DNA of 64,000 nucleotides, from assembly GCA_024234055.1 (NCBI GenBank), contig JACKOW010000002.1:732476-796475 (forward strand), written 5' to 3'. The DNA comes from Rhodanobacteraceae bacterium (lineage in GTDB: Bacteria > Pseudomonadota > Gammaproteobacteria > Xanthomonadales > SZUA-5). The position numbers and the translations under genes were made by a program. The notes beneath the pieces were generated by a model. The model worked only from the letters and a program-made list of their open reading frames with translations, had not been told where the DNA came from and did no database searches. Every line of letters begins with the position of its first letter. Position 1 is the first letter of the stretch. Below are positions 45,609 to 54,764 of the stretch, one piece after another.

Positions 45609-46091
45609 TCAGCCCAGAGCCGCGGTGATGGTTGCCACCACCTCCGGCGCATCGGGTTTGACGGTCGGTGCGAAGCGGGCGATGACCTGACCATCGCGGC
45701 CGATCAGGAACTTCTCGAAGTTCCAGGAGATATTCCCCGGGAATTTGGCTTCGTCGCCGGCCAGCCATTGGTAAAGCGGATGCCGCTCCTCGCCGTTGAC
45801 CTTGACCTTGCCGGACATCGGAAAGGTGATGTCATAGTTGAGCGTGCAGAACTGCTGGATTTCGGCTTCAGTGCCAGGCTCCTGTCCGGCGAACTGGTTG
45901 CACGGCACACCCAGCACCTCGAACCCGCGATCATTGAAGCGCCGATGCAGCGCTTCCAGCGCGGCATATTGCGGCGTCAGCCCGCAACGGCTGGCCACAT
46001 TGACGATCAGCACCACCTCGCCTTCAAAGCGATCGAGCGGCAGTTCCCAGCCATCAATCCCGGGCAGGTGAAAGTCGGCAAGCTTGGACAT
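45609..46091 (-). CDS. Glutathione peroxidase family protein
   Basis: The product has 160 residues from MSKLADFHLPGIDG; an ATG eight codons upstream is possible. It belongs to the cysteine-type GPx/BtuE family that reduces peroxides, often with thioredoxin. The active-site Cys is C36 in VASRCGLTPQ. The partner Gln is in VPCNQFAGQEPG, and the Trp is in ISWNFEKFLI. A resolving Cys is likely in the QQFC segment. No signal peptide, so it acts in the cytoplasm. It is divergent from the nuclease gene. Confidence 0.93.
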   Translation of the reverse strand: MSKLADFHLPGIDGWELPLDRFEGEVVLIVNVASRCGLTPQYAALEALHRRFNDRGFEVLGVPCNQFAGQEPGTEAEIQQFCTLNYDITFPMSGKVKVNGEERHPLYQWLAGDEAKFPGNISWNFEKFLIGRDGQVIARFAPTVKPDAPEVVATITAALG

Positions 46092-46222
46092 GTGCAAATC
46101 AGCGGCAGCGGTCATCGGGACCGGGGGGTGCGAAGCATGCCACTGTCGGCGACAAAGCGTGTCACTGCGCCGACTCCGACGGGGTTTATGCTGTGGAGAT
46201 TATCGACGCTGGATTCCGACCG

Positions 46223-49123
46223 ATGCAACGTGCAACCCTCTCTCTTGTCCTGCTCGCGGGACTGACCTTCGTTGCCGGTACCACCTCGGCAAACGAAACG
46301 GCCCAAGTCACGCCCTATGCGCAGGACTGGTCCGGCGCGGCAATCACGGTCAACGACGACTGGTCGAGTGTTCCGGGCGTGGTCGGCTACCTCGGCGACA
46401 TCAGCAGCAGCAGCACCACCGGGGTCGATCCGCAGACGCTGCTGCTTGACTATTCGACCGTTTCGGCGGTCGACGTCATTGCCAATCTCAGCAATACGGG
46501 CAGCACCGCCGGTGGCGTCGGCGATTTCGACAACTTGATGGATCCGGTAGTGGCCATGCAGGGCAGCGGCACCGCTGATGCCCCACACCTGCTGTTCTAT
46601 CTGAACACGCTGAACCGCGAGAACATCCGCGTGCGCTACAACGTCCGCGACGTCGACGACGGCACCGACAACTCGGTGCAGCAGGTCGCCCTGCACTTCC
46701 GCGTCGGCGGCAGCGGCGGCTACACCAATGTTCCGGCCGCCTACGTGGCCGATGCCAGCGATGGCCCCAGTCTGACCAAGGTCACGCCGGTGGACGTGAC
46801 TCTGCCGGCCGCGGCCAACAATCAGCCGCTGGTGATCCTGCGGATCATGACCACCAACGCCGCCGGCAGCGACGAATGGGTGGGCCCCGATGATGTGCTG
46901 GTCACCGGCAGCGGCCTCGGCGGTCTACCGATCATCAGCATCGGCGATGTTTCAGTGGCCGAGGGCAACACGCCCGGCGGCACCACCAGCTTCCAGTTCG
47001 CGGTGACGCTCGACGCGCCGGCGCCGGCCGGCGGCGTGCGCTTCGACGCCACCAGCGCCAGCGGCAGTGCCACCAGCGGCGATGATTTCGTGGCCATTGC
47101 GCTCAACGATGTCCTGATCCCGGCCGGACAGACCGGCGCCACGGTCGAAGTGCTGGTCAACCAGGATCTGATCGGCGAATCCGACGAGGACTTCACGGTC
47201 ACGCTGTCCGATCTGGTCAATGCCTTTGCCGGCGATACCAGCGGCCGCGGTCTGATCCTCAACGATGATCCGCTGGAGATCTTCCAGATCCAGGGCAGCG
47301 GCACGAGCTCGCCGGTGGTCGGCAGCAGCGTCACCACGCTGGACAACAGCGTCACCGCCTTGGCACCGAATGGTTTCTTCATCCAGACACCCGCCAATCG
47401 TGACGACAACAATCTGGCGACCTCTAACGGCATCTTCGTGTTCACCGGCAGCGCCCCGGGCGTGGCGGTTGGCGACCGTGTCAATGTCAGCGGCACGGTG
47501 CAGGAGTTCTTCGAGTTCACCCAGATCAGTGGCTCGCCGACGGTGACTTTCGTCGGCACCGGCGCCGTGCCACCACCGGTGGTGCTGGATGCCAGCTTCC
47601 CCTCGCCGATGCTGTCCACGCCCTCGTGCTACAGCAACGCCAATGTCGAATTTGCCAACTTCGAATGCATCGAAGGCATGCGCGTGAGCATCGCCAATGG
47701 CGTGGTCAACGCGCCCAATCAGCGCTTTGGCACCGATCCGATTGCCGAGGCGGTGATCCAGGCCGGTCCGGACCGCGGCCTGCGCGAGCCCGGCCTGGAA
47801 ACGCCGGGCTACGCGGGCATCGCCGCCACGATTCCGCTGTGGGATCTGAATCCCGAAACTTTCGAGCTCGATCCTGACAAGCTCGGCCTGCCCAACCAGG
47901 TGCTCTACGGCGGCACCCGCTTTGCCGCCGAGGGCGTGATTGGCTATGACTTCGGCGATTTCGAGATCTGGCCGAGCACCCTGACCATTCTGCAGGCCGC
48001 GCCGATGCCGCGCCCGGTCACCGCGCCGGCGCCGGGCAATCTGACCATCGGTTCGATCAACATGCTGCGCTTCTTCGATACCGACCAGAACAACAACTTC
48101 AACAACCCGGCCCAGCTCAACTGCTTCGGCAATTTCACCTGTACCAGCGTCAGCAACTGTGGCGAAGTCTCCGAGGAAGGCGAGTACAGCCGGCGCATGG
48201 GCAAGTTCTCGGCCTATGTCCGCAATGTGCTGCGCGCGCCCGATGTGGTCGCCGTGCAGGAGGTGGAGAATCTGGGCGTGCTGGAAACCCTGGTCGCCAA
48301 GATCGCGCAGGATGATCCTGGCATCGTCTACACCGCCTATCTGTCCGAGGGCAGTGATGTCGGCGGCATCGATTCGGGCTTCCTGGTGCGCAGCGGGCGG
48401 GTCAACCCTGGCTTCAGCGTGACCCAACTGGCCAAGGCCGAGCAGTTCACCTTCGATGTGCCGCCGTCCTGCCTGCACGACCGACCGCCCCTGCAGCTGA
48501 CCGGTCAGTTCAGCGTCGGCGACCGGCCGTTCTCGGTGATCGTCAATCACACCCGCTCCTTCAGCGGCATCAACGACTGCCGTCCCGGTGCGCCCGGCGA
48601 GCGCCTGTGCAAGAAGCGCCTGGCCCAATCGGAGTCCATCGCCACCTTGATCCAGAGCTTCCAGACCAGCAATCCCACGGTGCCGCTGGTGATCATCGGC
48701 GACCACAACGCCTTCCAGTTCACCGACGGTCATGTCGATACCATCGGCACCATCCGCGGCACCGCGAAACTGGCCGGCGACCCCAATCCGGACAGCCTGC
48801 TGGCACCGGTGGCCGACATCGTCGAACCCAATCTCAGCAATGCCGCCGACTCGGTGCCGGCCAACGACCGCTACAGCTACTTCTTCGGCCGCGCCGTGCA
48901 GCTGATCGATCACGCGCTGCTGTCGACAGCCGCACAGAACGTCTTCGTCGGCCTGAGCTACGCCCGCGCCAATGTCGATGCGCCGCTATTGTTCGAGCGC
49001 ACCTCCGCCAACGTGCTGACCTATGGCGAGGACATGCTGCACAGCGGCTTCGAGGCTCCCAACGAATGGAGCCCGCTCAGAGTCTCGGATCACGATGGGC
49101 TGGTGATCCGGTTGTTCCCCTAG
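46223..49123 (+). CDS. ExeM/NucH-type extracellular nuclease with Calx-beta domain
   Basis: The product has 966 residues from MQRATLSLVLLAG. A signal peptide ends near residue 24. A beta-rich N-terminal region follows, then a Calx-beta domain (about 237-350, VSVAEGNTPGG to ILNDD). An OB-like segment (about 355-590) is typical of this family and contains FIQTPANRDDNN and VNVSGTVQEFF. The C-terminal endonuclease/exonuclease/phosphatase domain (from about 605) has IGSINMLRFFD, VVAVQEVEN with the catalytic Glu, and the closing SDHDGLVIRL. Such enzymes degrade extracellular DNA for nutrient use or biofilm turnover. There is no obvious sorting tail; the last residue is two positions after the catalytic motif. 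Confidence 0.88.
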   Translation: MQRATLSLVLLAGLTFVAGTTSANETAQVTPYAQDWSGAAITVNDDWSSVPGVVGYLGDISSSSTTGVDPQTLLLDYSTVSAVDVIANLSNTGSTAGGVGDFDNLMDPVVAMQGSGTADAPHLLFYLNTLNRENIRVRYNVRDVDDGTDNSVQQVALHFRVGGSGGYTNVPAAYVADASDGPSLTKVTPVDVTLPAAANNQPLVILRIMTTNAAGSDEWVGPDDVLVTGSGLGGLPIISIGDVSVAEGNTPGGTTSFQFAVTLDAPAPAGGVRFDATSASGSATSGDDFVAIALNDVLIPAGQTGATVEVLVNQDLIGESDEDFTVTLSDLVNAFAGDTSGRGLILNDDPLEIFQIQGSGTSSPVVGSSVTTLDNSVTALAPNGFFIQTPANRDDNNLATSNGIFVFTGSAPGVAVGDRVNVSGTVQEFFEFTQISGSPTVTFVGTGAVPPPVVLDASFPSPMLSTPSCYSNANVEFANFECIEGMRVSIANGVVNAPNQRFGTDPIAEAVIQAGPDRGLREPGLETPGYAGIAATIPLWDLNPETFELDPDKLGLPNQVLYGGTRFAAEGVIGYDFGDFEIWPSTLTILQAAPMPRPVTAPAPGNLTIGSINMLRFFDTDQNNNFNNPAQLNCFGNFTCTSVSNCGEVSEEGEYSRRMGKFSAYVRNVLRAPDVVAVQEVENLGVLETLVAKIAQDDPGIVYTAYLSEGSDVGGIDSGFLVRSGRVNPGFSVTQLAKAEQFTFDVPPSCLHDRPPLQLTGQFSVGDRPFSVIVNHTRSFSGINDCRPGAPGERLCKKRLAQSESIATLIQSFQTSNPTVPLVIIGDHNAFQFTDGHVDTIGTIRGTAKLAGDPNPDSLLAPVADIVEPNLSNAADSVPANDRYSYFFGRAVQLIDHALLSTAAQNVFVGLSYARANVDAPLLFERTSANVLTYGEDMLHSGFEAPNEWSPLRVSDHDGLVIRLFP

Positions 49124-49160
49124 GCCGGATGCTTCTGCAGGTCCGGACTTGTCTGGACGG

Positions 49161-49398
49161 TTCTGGCAGAGACGGTTTGGGTAGGTTGGGCTAAGGCCGC
49201 AGGCCGTGCCCAACGCTTTCACGCGCCGATGTTGGGCACGGCTACGCCTTTGCCCAACCTACATGGCCTGTCTGGACGCTTCTGGCTGGGATGGTTTGGG
49301 TAGGTTGGGCTAAGGCCGCAGGCCGTGCCCAACGATTTCACGCGCCGATGTTGGGCACGGCTACGCCTTTGCCCAACCTACATGGCCTGTCTGGACGC
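49161..49398. repeat. Two tandem 119-bp units
   Basis: Each unit starts TTCTGGC and contains GGTAGGTTGGGCTAAGGCCG, the reverse half GCACGGCTACGCCTTTGCCC, and ends TGTCTGGACG. Only a handful of differences separate the two units, so the duplication is recent. The inner palindrome resembles the RAYT-associated repeats. The 49124-49452 gap has no gene. Confidence 0.88.
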
Positions 49399-49452
49399 TT
49401 CTGGCAATGACGGAGCAACAGCGTCCGGACAAGTCCAGACCCACCAAGGCTT

Positions 49453-50658
49453 CTATCCGATCCCGGCGCGTATGCCCGCTGCCTGCTCCGCGAGCTTGCG
49501 CTTGATCGGCGTCAGCCGGTCCACCAGGCGCAGGCCGATACCGCGGGCGGCCACCATCGGGCCTTCGGAAATGCCGTAGAGCCGGTTCAATCCGTCAAAG
49601 GCGCGCGCCGCCAGGGCGGCTTCGCTGCGGCGCTGGCGTGCCCACCTTGCCAGATCGGTGGCGCCCAGCGGCGCCCGTCCGCGGGCCTGCGCCTGCGCCA
49701 CCGCAGCGATCAACGCGCTGACATCGGCAAAGCCCAGATTCACGCCCTGCCCGGCCAGCGGATGCACCACGTGCGCCGCATCACCCATCAGGATCGCGCG
49801 TTGCTCGACAAAACGCTGCGCGATCTGCAGCCGCAGCGGGAAGGCCTGGCGATCGGTGAGCAGGCGCAGACGTCCAAAGCGGCTGTTGCTGGCCCGCAAC
49901 AGCTGGGCTTCGAACTGCTCGGCGGAGACCTCGATCAGTTCCTGCGCACGCGCCGCAGGCAGGGTCCAGACCATCGAATAGCTGCCATCGCACAGCGGCA
50001 GGAAGGCCAGCGGCCCGGATGGCAGGAAACGCTGCCAAGCCAGCTGCGGCGAGGGCTGCTCGGCCTGGATCTGCGCCACCAGACCGCTCTGTCCATACGG
50101 CGCCCCGGAGGTTCCGATCAGCAGTTGATCGCGCACCCGCGAGTTGACGCCATCGGCACCGATCAGCAGCCGTGCACGCAACTCACCACCACTGCTGAGG
50201 CGCACGCGCACGCTGCTTTCATCCATCTCGAAATCAGCGAGCGTATCGCCCAGCAGCAGACGGATGCCCGGCTCGCGCTCCAGCGCATGCCAGAGCGTGC
50301 CGGCAATCAGTCGGTTCTCGACGATATGACCGAGGCAAGGCCAGCCATAGTCGGCGGCATCGAAATCCAGCGTGCTGGCGCCCAGTGCGTCCTGCACCTG
50401 CATATGGGAATAGGGCGAAGCGCGCACCGCGGCGATTTCGCCCCAGACGCCAAGCGAGCTCAGCAGACGCTGCGAATGCGGGGCGACGGCCACCACGCGC
50501 GCATCAACCGCTTCTGCTGGGGTCGGCGCGCTGACCGGGTGTTGCTCCACCAGCGCCACCTTGAGACCCGACCTGGCCAATCCGAGAGCAACGGCGCCGC
50601 CGACCATACCGGCACCGATGATCAGCGCATCCAGAGCATCACGACTGCCGGACCTCAT
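49453..50658 (-). CDS. UbiH/UbiF/VisC-family FAD hydroxylase (second gene)
   Basis: The product has 401 residues. It belongs to the FAD-dependent aromatic hydroxylases of ubiquinone synthesis: the FAD motif IIGAGMVGGAVALGLA at 13-28, LIGADGVNSRVR in the middle and ILMGDAAHVVHPLAGQGVNLG near 300. Its ATG overlaps the stop of the upstream family member by four bases. Which ring position it hydroxylates (UbiI, UbiF or UbiH) cannot be told from sequence alone; closeness to a UbiH-like gene makes UbiI or UbiF more likely. It acts at the inner membrane on polyprenylated rings. Confidence 0.85.
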   Translation of the reverse strand: MRSGSRDALDALIIGAGMVGGAVALGLARSGLKVALVEQHPVSAPTPAEAVDARVVAVAPHSQRLLSSLGVWGEIAAVRASPYSHMQVQDALGASTLDFDAADYGWPCLGHIVENRLIAGTLWHALEREPGIRLLLGDTLADFEMDESSVRVRLSSGGELRARLLIGADGVNSRVRDQLLIGTSGAPYGQSGLVAQIQAEQPSPQLAWQRFLPSGPLAFLPLCDGSYSMVWTLPAARAQELIEVSAEQFEAQLLRASNSRFGRLRLLTDRQAFPLRLQIAQRFVEQRAILMGDAAHVVHPLAGQGVNLGFADVSALIAAVAQAQARGRAPLGATDLARWARQRRSEAALAARAFDGLNRLYGISEGPMVAARGIGLRLVDRLTPIKRKLAEQAAGIRAGIG

Positions 50659-51881
50659 GGGTGCGCACCCCTCGCCAGCGCCGGAGTATTCCCTCGATAG
50701 CCCATGCCACCCAACAGCAGATGCTCGGCCAGCGGCTCAATCCGATCGGCTGCGATCAGGGCCAGACTGCGCAGCCAGCCGGCCGCGGGACTGTGCATGC
50801 CGGTGCCCAAAGCGAGCGCATGGCTGAGTCCGGTGGTGGCCGAGCGATCGGCCTGGCGCGCGGCGGCATAACCGTCCAGCAAGGCGGGCGCTCCGGGATC
50901 AGCGCCCAGGCGATGATTCTGCAGCAAGGCCTGCGCCAGCGCCGCGGCATCGCGCAACCCCAGATTGAAGCCCTGGGCGCCGACCGGATGCACCGCCTGC
51001 GCGGCATTGCCGATCAGTACCCGCCGCGGGGCGATCAGGCGCTCGGCCAGCATCCGCCGCAGCGGATAGCTGACACGTAATCCGGCCTCCCGCAATCGAC
51101 CCAGGCGGTAGCCGAAGGCCTGCTGAAGCGCTGCCAGAAACTCGCTGTCAGGCAGGCCCATCAGTCGCCCGGCCTCGGCCGTTTCGACCACGAAGATGGC
51201 ACCGCAGCGACCTTGCGCCTGCGGTAGCAGGGCCACCGGGCCACTGCGGGTAAAGCGTTCATAAGCGGTGCCTTGATGATCGCGTTCGGGCGTCAATGCG
51301 CAGCAGATGGCGCTGCGCTGGTAGTCGTGGCGCTGCGCGCCGATGCCGGCCGCCGTGCGCAGCGCCGAATCGGCACCGTCGGCGATGACCAGCAGGCGCG
51401 CGCTGACGGAATCGCGCTGTCCGCTGCCGGCGTCCACCTGCGCACTCAGACTGTCCGCTGCTGGCCGCACATCCCGCACCGAGGCCGGAGCGATCAGTTC
51501 GACATCGCTGCGGGCCAGCACCGCCTGCTGCAGTTCCTGCAGCAAACGTCGCGCCGGCACCACCACACCAAAGCGTTCGCGTCCGCTCTCGGCGGCAGAC
51601 CAGTGAGTCACACCGAACTCGCCGGCACTGGAGACGTGGATGGCCCGGATCGGTGCCGCGGCAGCACCCAGCGCCGGCAGTATCCCCAGCTGGGTCAGGA
51701 TTCGGCAGCTGACCTCATTCAGGGCCAGATGGCGTTCGTCGGCAGGGCGCTCGGCACTGGCCGGCGGCGCCTGATCGACCAGGCGTACCCGCAAACCGGA
51801 GCCGCTGAGGGCCAGCCCCAGGCTCAGACCCACCAGTCCGCCACCGGCGATCAGAATGTCACAGTCATTGGCCCGCATCAT
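50655..51881 (-). CDS. ubiH: UbiH-like 2-polyprenyl-6-methoxyphenol hydroxylase
   Basis: The product has 408 residues if started at the first ATG; a GTG six bases earlier and an ATG three bases later are alternatives. FAD-binding ILIAGGGLVGLSLGLA lies near 10-25. The substrate-side motif LVIADGADSALRTAAG and the C-terminal GNAAQAVHPVGAQGFNLGL are present. UbiH adds the C1 hydroxyl in ubiquinone synthesis. It leads a two-gene operon with a second family member. The specific UbiH call is by best resemblance and could be another member. Confidence 0.8.
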   Translation of the reverse strand: MMRANDCDILIAGGGLVGLSLGLALSGSGLRVRLVDQAPPASAERPADERHLALNEVSCRILTQLGILPALGAAAAPIRAIHVSSAGEFGVTHWSAAESGRERFGVVVPARRLLQELQQAVLARSDVELIAPASVRDVRPAADSLSAQVDAGSGQRDSVSARLLVIADGADSALRTAAGIGAQRHDYQRSAICCALTPERDHQGTAYERFTRSGPVALLPQAQGRCGAIFVVETAEAGRLMGLPDSEFLAALQQAFGYRLGRLREAGLRVSYPLRRMLAERLIAPRRVLIGNAAQAVHPVGAQGFNLGLRDAAALAQALLQNHRLGADPGAPALLDGYAAARQADRSATTGLSHALALGTGMHSPAAGWLRSLALIAADRIEPLAEHLLLGGMGYRGNTPALARGAHP

Positions 51882-52080
51882 TCGCACTCACGCGGGCGCA
51901 CGCCCGAAATAGTTCTGCCATGCGGACGATCCGGATTCGGCGCGCCCTGCGGTCTGTCTACCCAAGCATACGGAGCAGCCGCGATGGAAGCGAGAAAGCG
52001 GGCCTGGGGAGCGGTCGCCAGCCGCCTTCAGATGCTTGTCGGCGCGGCCTGTGGGTGAGTCCTGGCCGCATCTGATTGGT

Positions 52081-52237
52081 GCGTCATTGCGAGGAGCGCA
52101 GCGACGAAGCAATCCAGTGCATCTGAGGATATGTGTCTGGATTGCTTCCCCCGGATCAAGTCCGGGGTCGCAATGACGCCGGGGGTTCATTGTCCATGGG
52201 CCGTGTCGGGCCGAAACAGGTGGCTCGCAATGACGCC
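52081..52237. repeat. CATTGCGA palindrome plus GGCCGAAACAGGTGGCT module
   Basis: 52081-52179 is a full palindrome whose right arm carries CCCCGGATCAAGTCCGGGG, the mirror image of the copy at 18029. 52185-52237 is the short module ending TGGCTCGCAATGACGC. No gene is supported between 51888 and 52358; the promoter of the DUF6580 gene should be in its right part. Confidence 0.78.
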
Positions 52238-52358
52238 ACCCGCGGCACGCCCGCCACGCGTCGCGGCCTCGGGCGCGATCCATCCAGGAACCGAACCACG
52301 CCAGCGGCGCTTGCAGTATGCTTCGGGACTGACCGATAGCCTGGTATGGAGAGTTCTG

Positions 52359-52898
52359 ATGTCGAATGACGCCGCTGCGCGCTGGTACCCGCGCGCGACG
52401 CTGGTGGCTGCACTGATCGTGCTGGCTGCTTTGTCACGATTGCTGCCGCATCCGCCGAATTTCACGCCGGTGGAGGCGATAGGCCTGTTTGCCGGCGCCT
52501 ATCTGGCGAATCGTCACCTCGCATTCCTGGTGCCGCTGTTGGCGATGGCGCTGGCCGACAGCGTGCTCGGCTTCCATAGCGGCATGCCGGTGATCTACGG
52601 CCTGATTGCCTTCAACGTCTGGTTGGGCTTCCGCCTGGGACCGGATGCCGGTGCAGGCCGCGTTGCCGGCTACGGTCTGGCTGCGGCGACGGTGTTCTTC
52701 ATTGTCAGCAACTTCGCGGTCTGGGTGGCTGCCGACGGTCATTACTACAGTCAGGATCTGGCGGGTCTTGTCACCTGCTACACAATGGCGCTGCCATTCT
52801 TCGCCTACACGCTGCTCGGCATGGCGGTCTATGCCACGGTGCTTTTTGGCGGCATGGCGCTGGCCCGTCGCTATCAGCCCGGGCAGCTTTCCGCCTGA
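52359..52898 (+). CDS. DUF6580-like integral membrane protein
   Basis: The product has 179 residues from MSNDAAARWYPR. Five membrane segments are visible. The conserved start of the first loop, LLPHPPNFTPVEAIGLFAGA, is the mark I associate with DUF6580, whose members resemble substrate-binding S components of ECF transporters. It lies just before a cobalamin adenosyltransferase gene on the same strand, with a hairpin between. A role in taking up cobalamin precursors is possible but is inference; no ATPase or T component is adjacent, and I see no cobalamin riboswitch upstream. Confidence 0.75.
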   Translation: MSNDAAARWYPRATLVAALIVLAALSRLLPHPPNFTPVEAIGLFAGAYLANRHLAFLVPLLAMALADSVLGFHSGMPVIYGLIAFNVWLGFRLGPDAGAGRVAGYGLAAATVFFIVSNFAVWVAADGHYYSQDLAGLVTCYTMALPFFAYTLLGMAVYATVLFGGMALARRYQPGQLSA

Positions 52899-52929
52899 GC
52901 GTTGCTGACAGTCGCAACGCAGGGTTGTT

Positions 52930-52966
52930 GATCGCCCGCGCCGTCGAGGTGCGGGCGATCTCATTT
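52930..52966 (+). terminator. Terminator-like hairpin between DUF6580 and PduO genes
   Basis: GATCGCCCGC and GCGGGCGATC form a strong stem with a loop of about 11 bases, followed by TCATTT. It would reduce read-through into the adenosyltransferase gene, whose start is 20 bases further on. Confidence 0.65.
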
Positions 52967-52985
52967 ACGGACTTGGGATTCGCTC

Positions 52986-53540
52986 ATGGGTAACCGGCTT
53001 TCGAAGATCTACACGCGTACCGGCGATGACGGCAGCACCGGCTTGGGCGATGGCAGCCGCGTTGACAAGGACAGCCTGCGGGTTGCGGCCTATGGCACGG
53101 TCGACGAAGCGAACAGTTGCATCGGTGTGGTGTTGGCGCAAGCGGGTGTGCCGGATGCCGTCAGCGCCTGTCTGACCCGGGTGCAGCATCAGCTGTTCGA
53201 TCTGGGTGGCGAACTCTGCATTCCGGGCATGGCGCTGATACAGGATCGGGATATCGATGCGCTCGAACGTGATCTGGACGGCTTCAACGAACCGCTGCCT
53301 GCGCTCAAGGACTTCATCCTGCCCGGGGGCAGTGCCGCGACGGCACACTGTCATGTGGCCCGCACCGTCGTGCGCCGTGCCGAACGCGAGGTGATTTCGC
53401 TGTCGCGAGCCGAGGCGGTGCGCGCAGAGGCGATACGCTATCTGAATCGGCTGTCCGATCTGCTGTTCGTGATTGCCCGGGTACTGGCGCGCGAGGGCGG
53501 TGCCGGCGAAGTGCTGTGGGACCGCAACAAACGCGGTTGA
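52986..53540 (+). CDS. PduO-type ATP:cob(I)alamin adenosyltransferase
   Basis: The product has 184 residues. It transfers the adenosyl group of ATP to cob(I)alamin to make adenosylcobalamin. Visible marks are KIYTRTGDDGSTGLGDG at the N-terminus, the ATP-binding region FILPGGS, and VARTVVRRAEREV near 120-135, plus LNRLSDLLFVIAR at the end. Length fits the trimeric PduO family. The DUF6580 gene is immediately upstream and an HDAC-family gene starts seven bases downstream, so the latter is probably co-transcribed. Confidence 0.95.
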   Translation: MGNRLSKIYTRTGDDGSTGLGDGSRVDKDSLRVAAYGTVDEANSCIGVVLAQAGVPDAVSACLTRVQHQLFDLGGELCIPGMALIQDRDIDALERDLDGFNEPLPALKDFILPGGSAATAHCHVARTVVRRAEREVISLSRAEAVRAEAIRYLNRLSDLLFVIARVLAREGGAGEVLWDRNKRG

Positions 53541-53547
53541 TGAGTCC

Positions 53548-54480
53548 ATGCTGATCTACACGCACCCGAGCTGCCTGGACCATGATCCGGGCGCAGGGCA
53601 TCCAGAACATCCAGGCCGCTTGCGCGCGGTGCTCGAAGCGTTGACGTCCGCCTTCGCGGATCGGCTCTGCTTTGTTGAAGCCCCCGCGGCGACGGATGCG
53701 CAGCTGCTACGGGTCCACAGTGCCCGCCTGCTGGCTGAACTGCGTGAGGCTAGCCCATCGGTGGGCCGGCACAGGATCGATACCGATACCGCCATGTCGC
53801 CGGCCTCACTCGCCGCCAGTCTCAGGTCCTGCGGCGCGGTGTGCGCCGCAGTTGATGCCGTGCTATCTGGGCCAGAACGACGGATCTTCTGTGCGGTGCG
53901 GCCCCCTGGACATCACAGCAGCGCGGATCAGGCGATGGGCTTCTGCCTGCACAATGCGATCGCCGTCGGTGCCGCCCATGCCTTGCAGGCGCATGCGCTG
54001 GAGCGCGTGGCCATCGTCGACTTCGATGTCCACCACGGCAACGGCACCCAGGCCATCTTCGCCGACGAGCCGCGAGTGCAATACATTTCCAGCCACCAGT
54101 CGCCGCTGTACCCCGGCAGCGGACACGAGTCCGACATCGGTGTCGGCAATCTGGTCAATGGGCAGTTGCACTCCGGCAGCGGCAGCCCTGAGTTTCGGCG
54201 CTTGTGGACCGGGCGCCTGCTACCGGCCATCGAACGATTCGGGCCGCAGCTTCTGCTGGTGTCGGCAGGCTTCGACGGACACCGCCTGGACCCGCTGGCC
54301 GATCTGAACTTGGGTGCCGATGACTATCGTTGGCTCACGCTGGCCCTGCTCGCTCTATCCGACAAGCACTGTCAGGGTCGATTGGTTTCGGTTCTCGAAG
54401 GCGGCTATTCGCTGACAGCCCTGAGGGACTGTTCCGTGGCGCACGTAGGCGCAATGCTGGCGGATCTGACGGGAAACTAG
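53548..54480 (+). CDS. Histone deacetylase-family (acetylpolyamine amidohydrolase-like) enzyme
   Basis: The product has 310 residues from MLIYTHPSCLDHDPG. The zinc-dependent deacetylase fold is clear. The catalytic His pair is H122-H123 in RPPGHHS, the zinc ligands are D160 and H162 in VDFDVHHGNGTQ and D243 in SAGFDGH, and the late Tyr is in LEGGYSL. Bacterial members act on acetylpolyamines, acetoin-pathway targets or other acyl amides; the substrate is unknown here. It starts seven bases after the adenosyltransferase gene ends. Confidence 0.92.
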   Translation: MLIYTHPSCLDHDPGAGHPEHPGRLRAVLEALTSAFADRLCFVEAPAATDAQLLRVHSARLLAELREASPSVGRHRIDTDTAMSPASLAASLRSCGAVCAAVDAVLSGPERRIFCAVRPPGHHSSADQAMGFCLHNAIAVGAAHALQAHALERVAIVDFDVHHGNGTQAIFADEPRVQYISSHQSPLYPGSGHESDIGVGNLVNGQLHSGSGSPEFRRLWTGRLLPAIERFGPQLLLVSAGFDGHRLDPLADLNLGADDYRWLTLALLALSDKHCQGRLVSVLEGGYSLTALRDCSVAHVGAMLADLTGN

Positions 54481-54502
54481 TCACGCAGGCTTTGTTCACC
54501 GG

Positions 54503-54640
54503 TAGGAGCGCCCTTGCGGCGCGACCGCTGCTTCGGACGTGCGGCTTGCCGGTCGCGACGCGAGGTCGCTCCTACAGGCGGGTTGGTGGTTCATGACCCG
54601 TGGGCAGTTTCAGGCCGATACAGGTGGCTCGCAATGACGC
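54503..54640. repeat. Composite repeat between HDAC-family gene and glmS
   Basis: An AGGAGCGCCCTTGCGGCGCG arm, a GTCGCGACGCGAGGTCGCTC arm (to 54575), then a GTTCATGACCCGTGGGCAG to CTCGCAATGACGC module. It has the same order as the array after nth and lies between convergent genes. Confidence 0.78.
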
Positions 54641-54764
54641 CGGGTCGGGCGTGGTTCCACGCTCCCTGATCATGGCTGATCTTTGTCCCCCGCAGCCAAT
54701 CCCTTACGTCATGCACGGTGGGAATGAGGGTCCCGGCGACTGCACTGCGATCTACGCCACTGCG

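Noticed and set aside
46952..48913. A 653-codon open frame on the minus strand inside the nuclease gene
   Set aside because: Antisense frames stay open in high-GC genes. The plus-strand frame has a signal peptide, a Calx-beta domain and nuclease motifs, while the antisense product is low in hydrophobic order and has no motif.
49161..49398. Tandem repeats as a CRISPR array
   Set aside because: The repeated unit is 119 bp with no short direct repeats and unique spacers, and no cas gene is present.
52238..52358. Cobalamin riboswitch before the DUF6580/PduO genes
   Set aside because: I looked for the conserved B12-box and the multi-stem leader and saw neither; the upstream space is mostly dispersed repeats.
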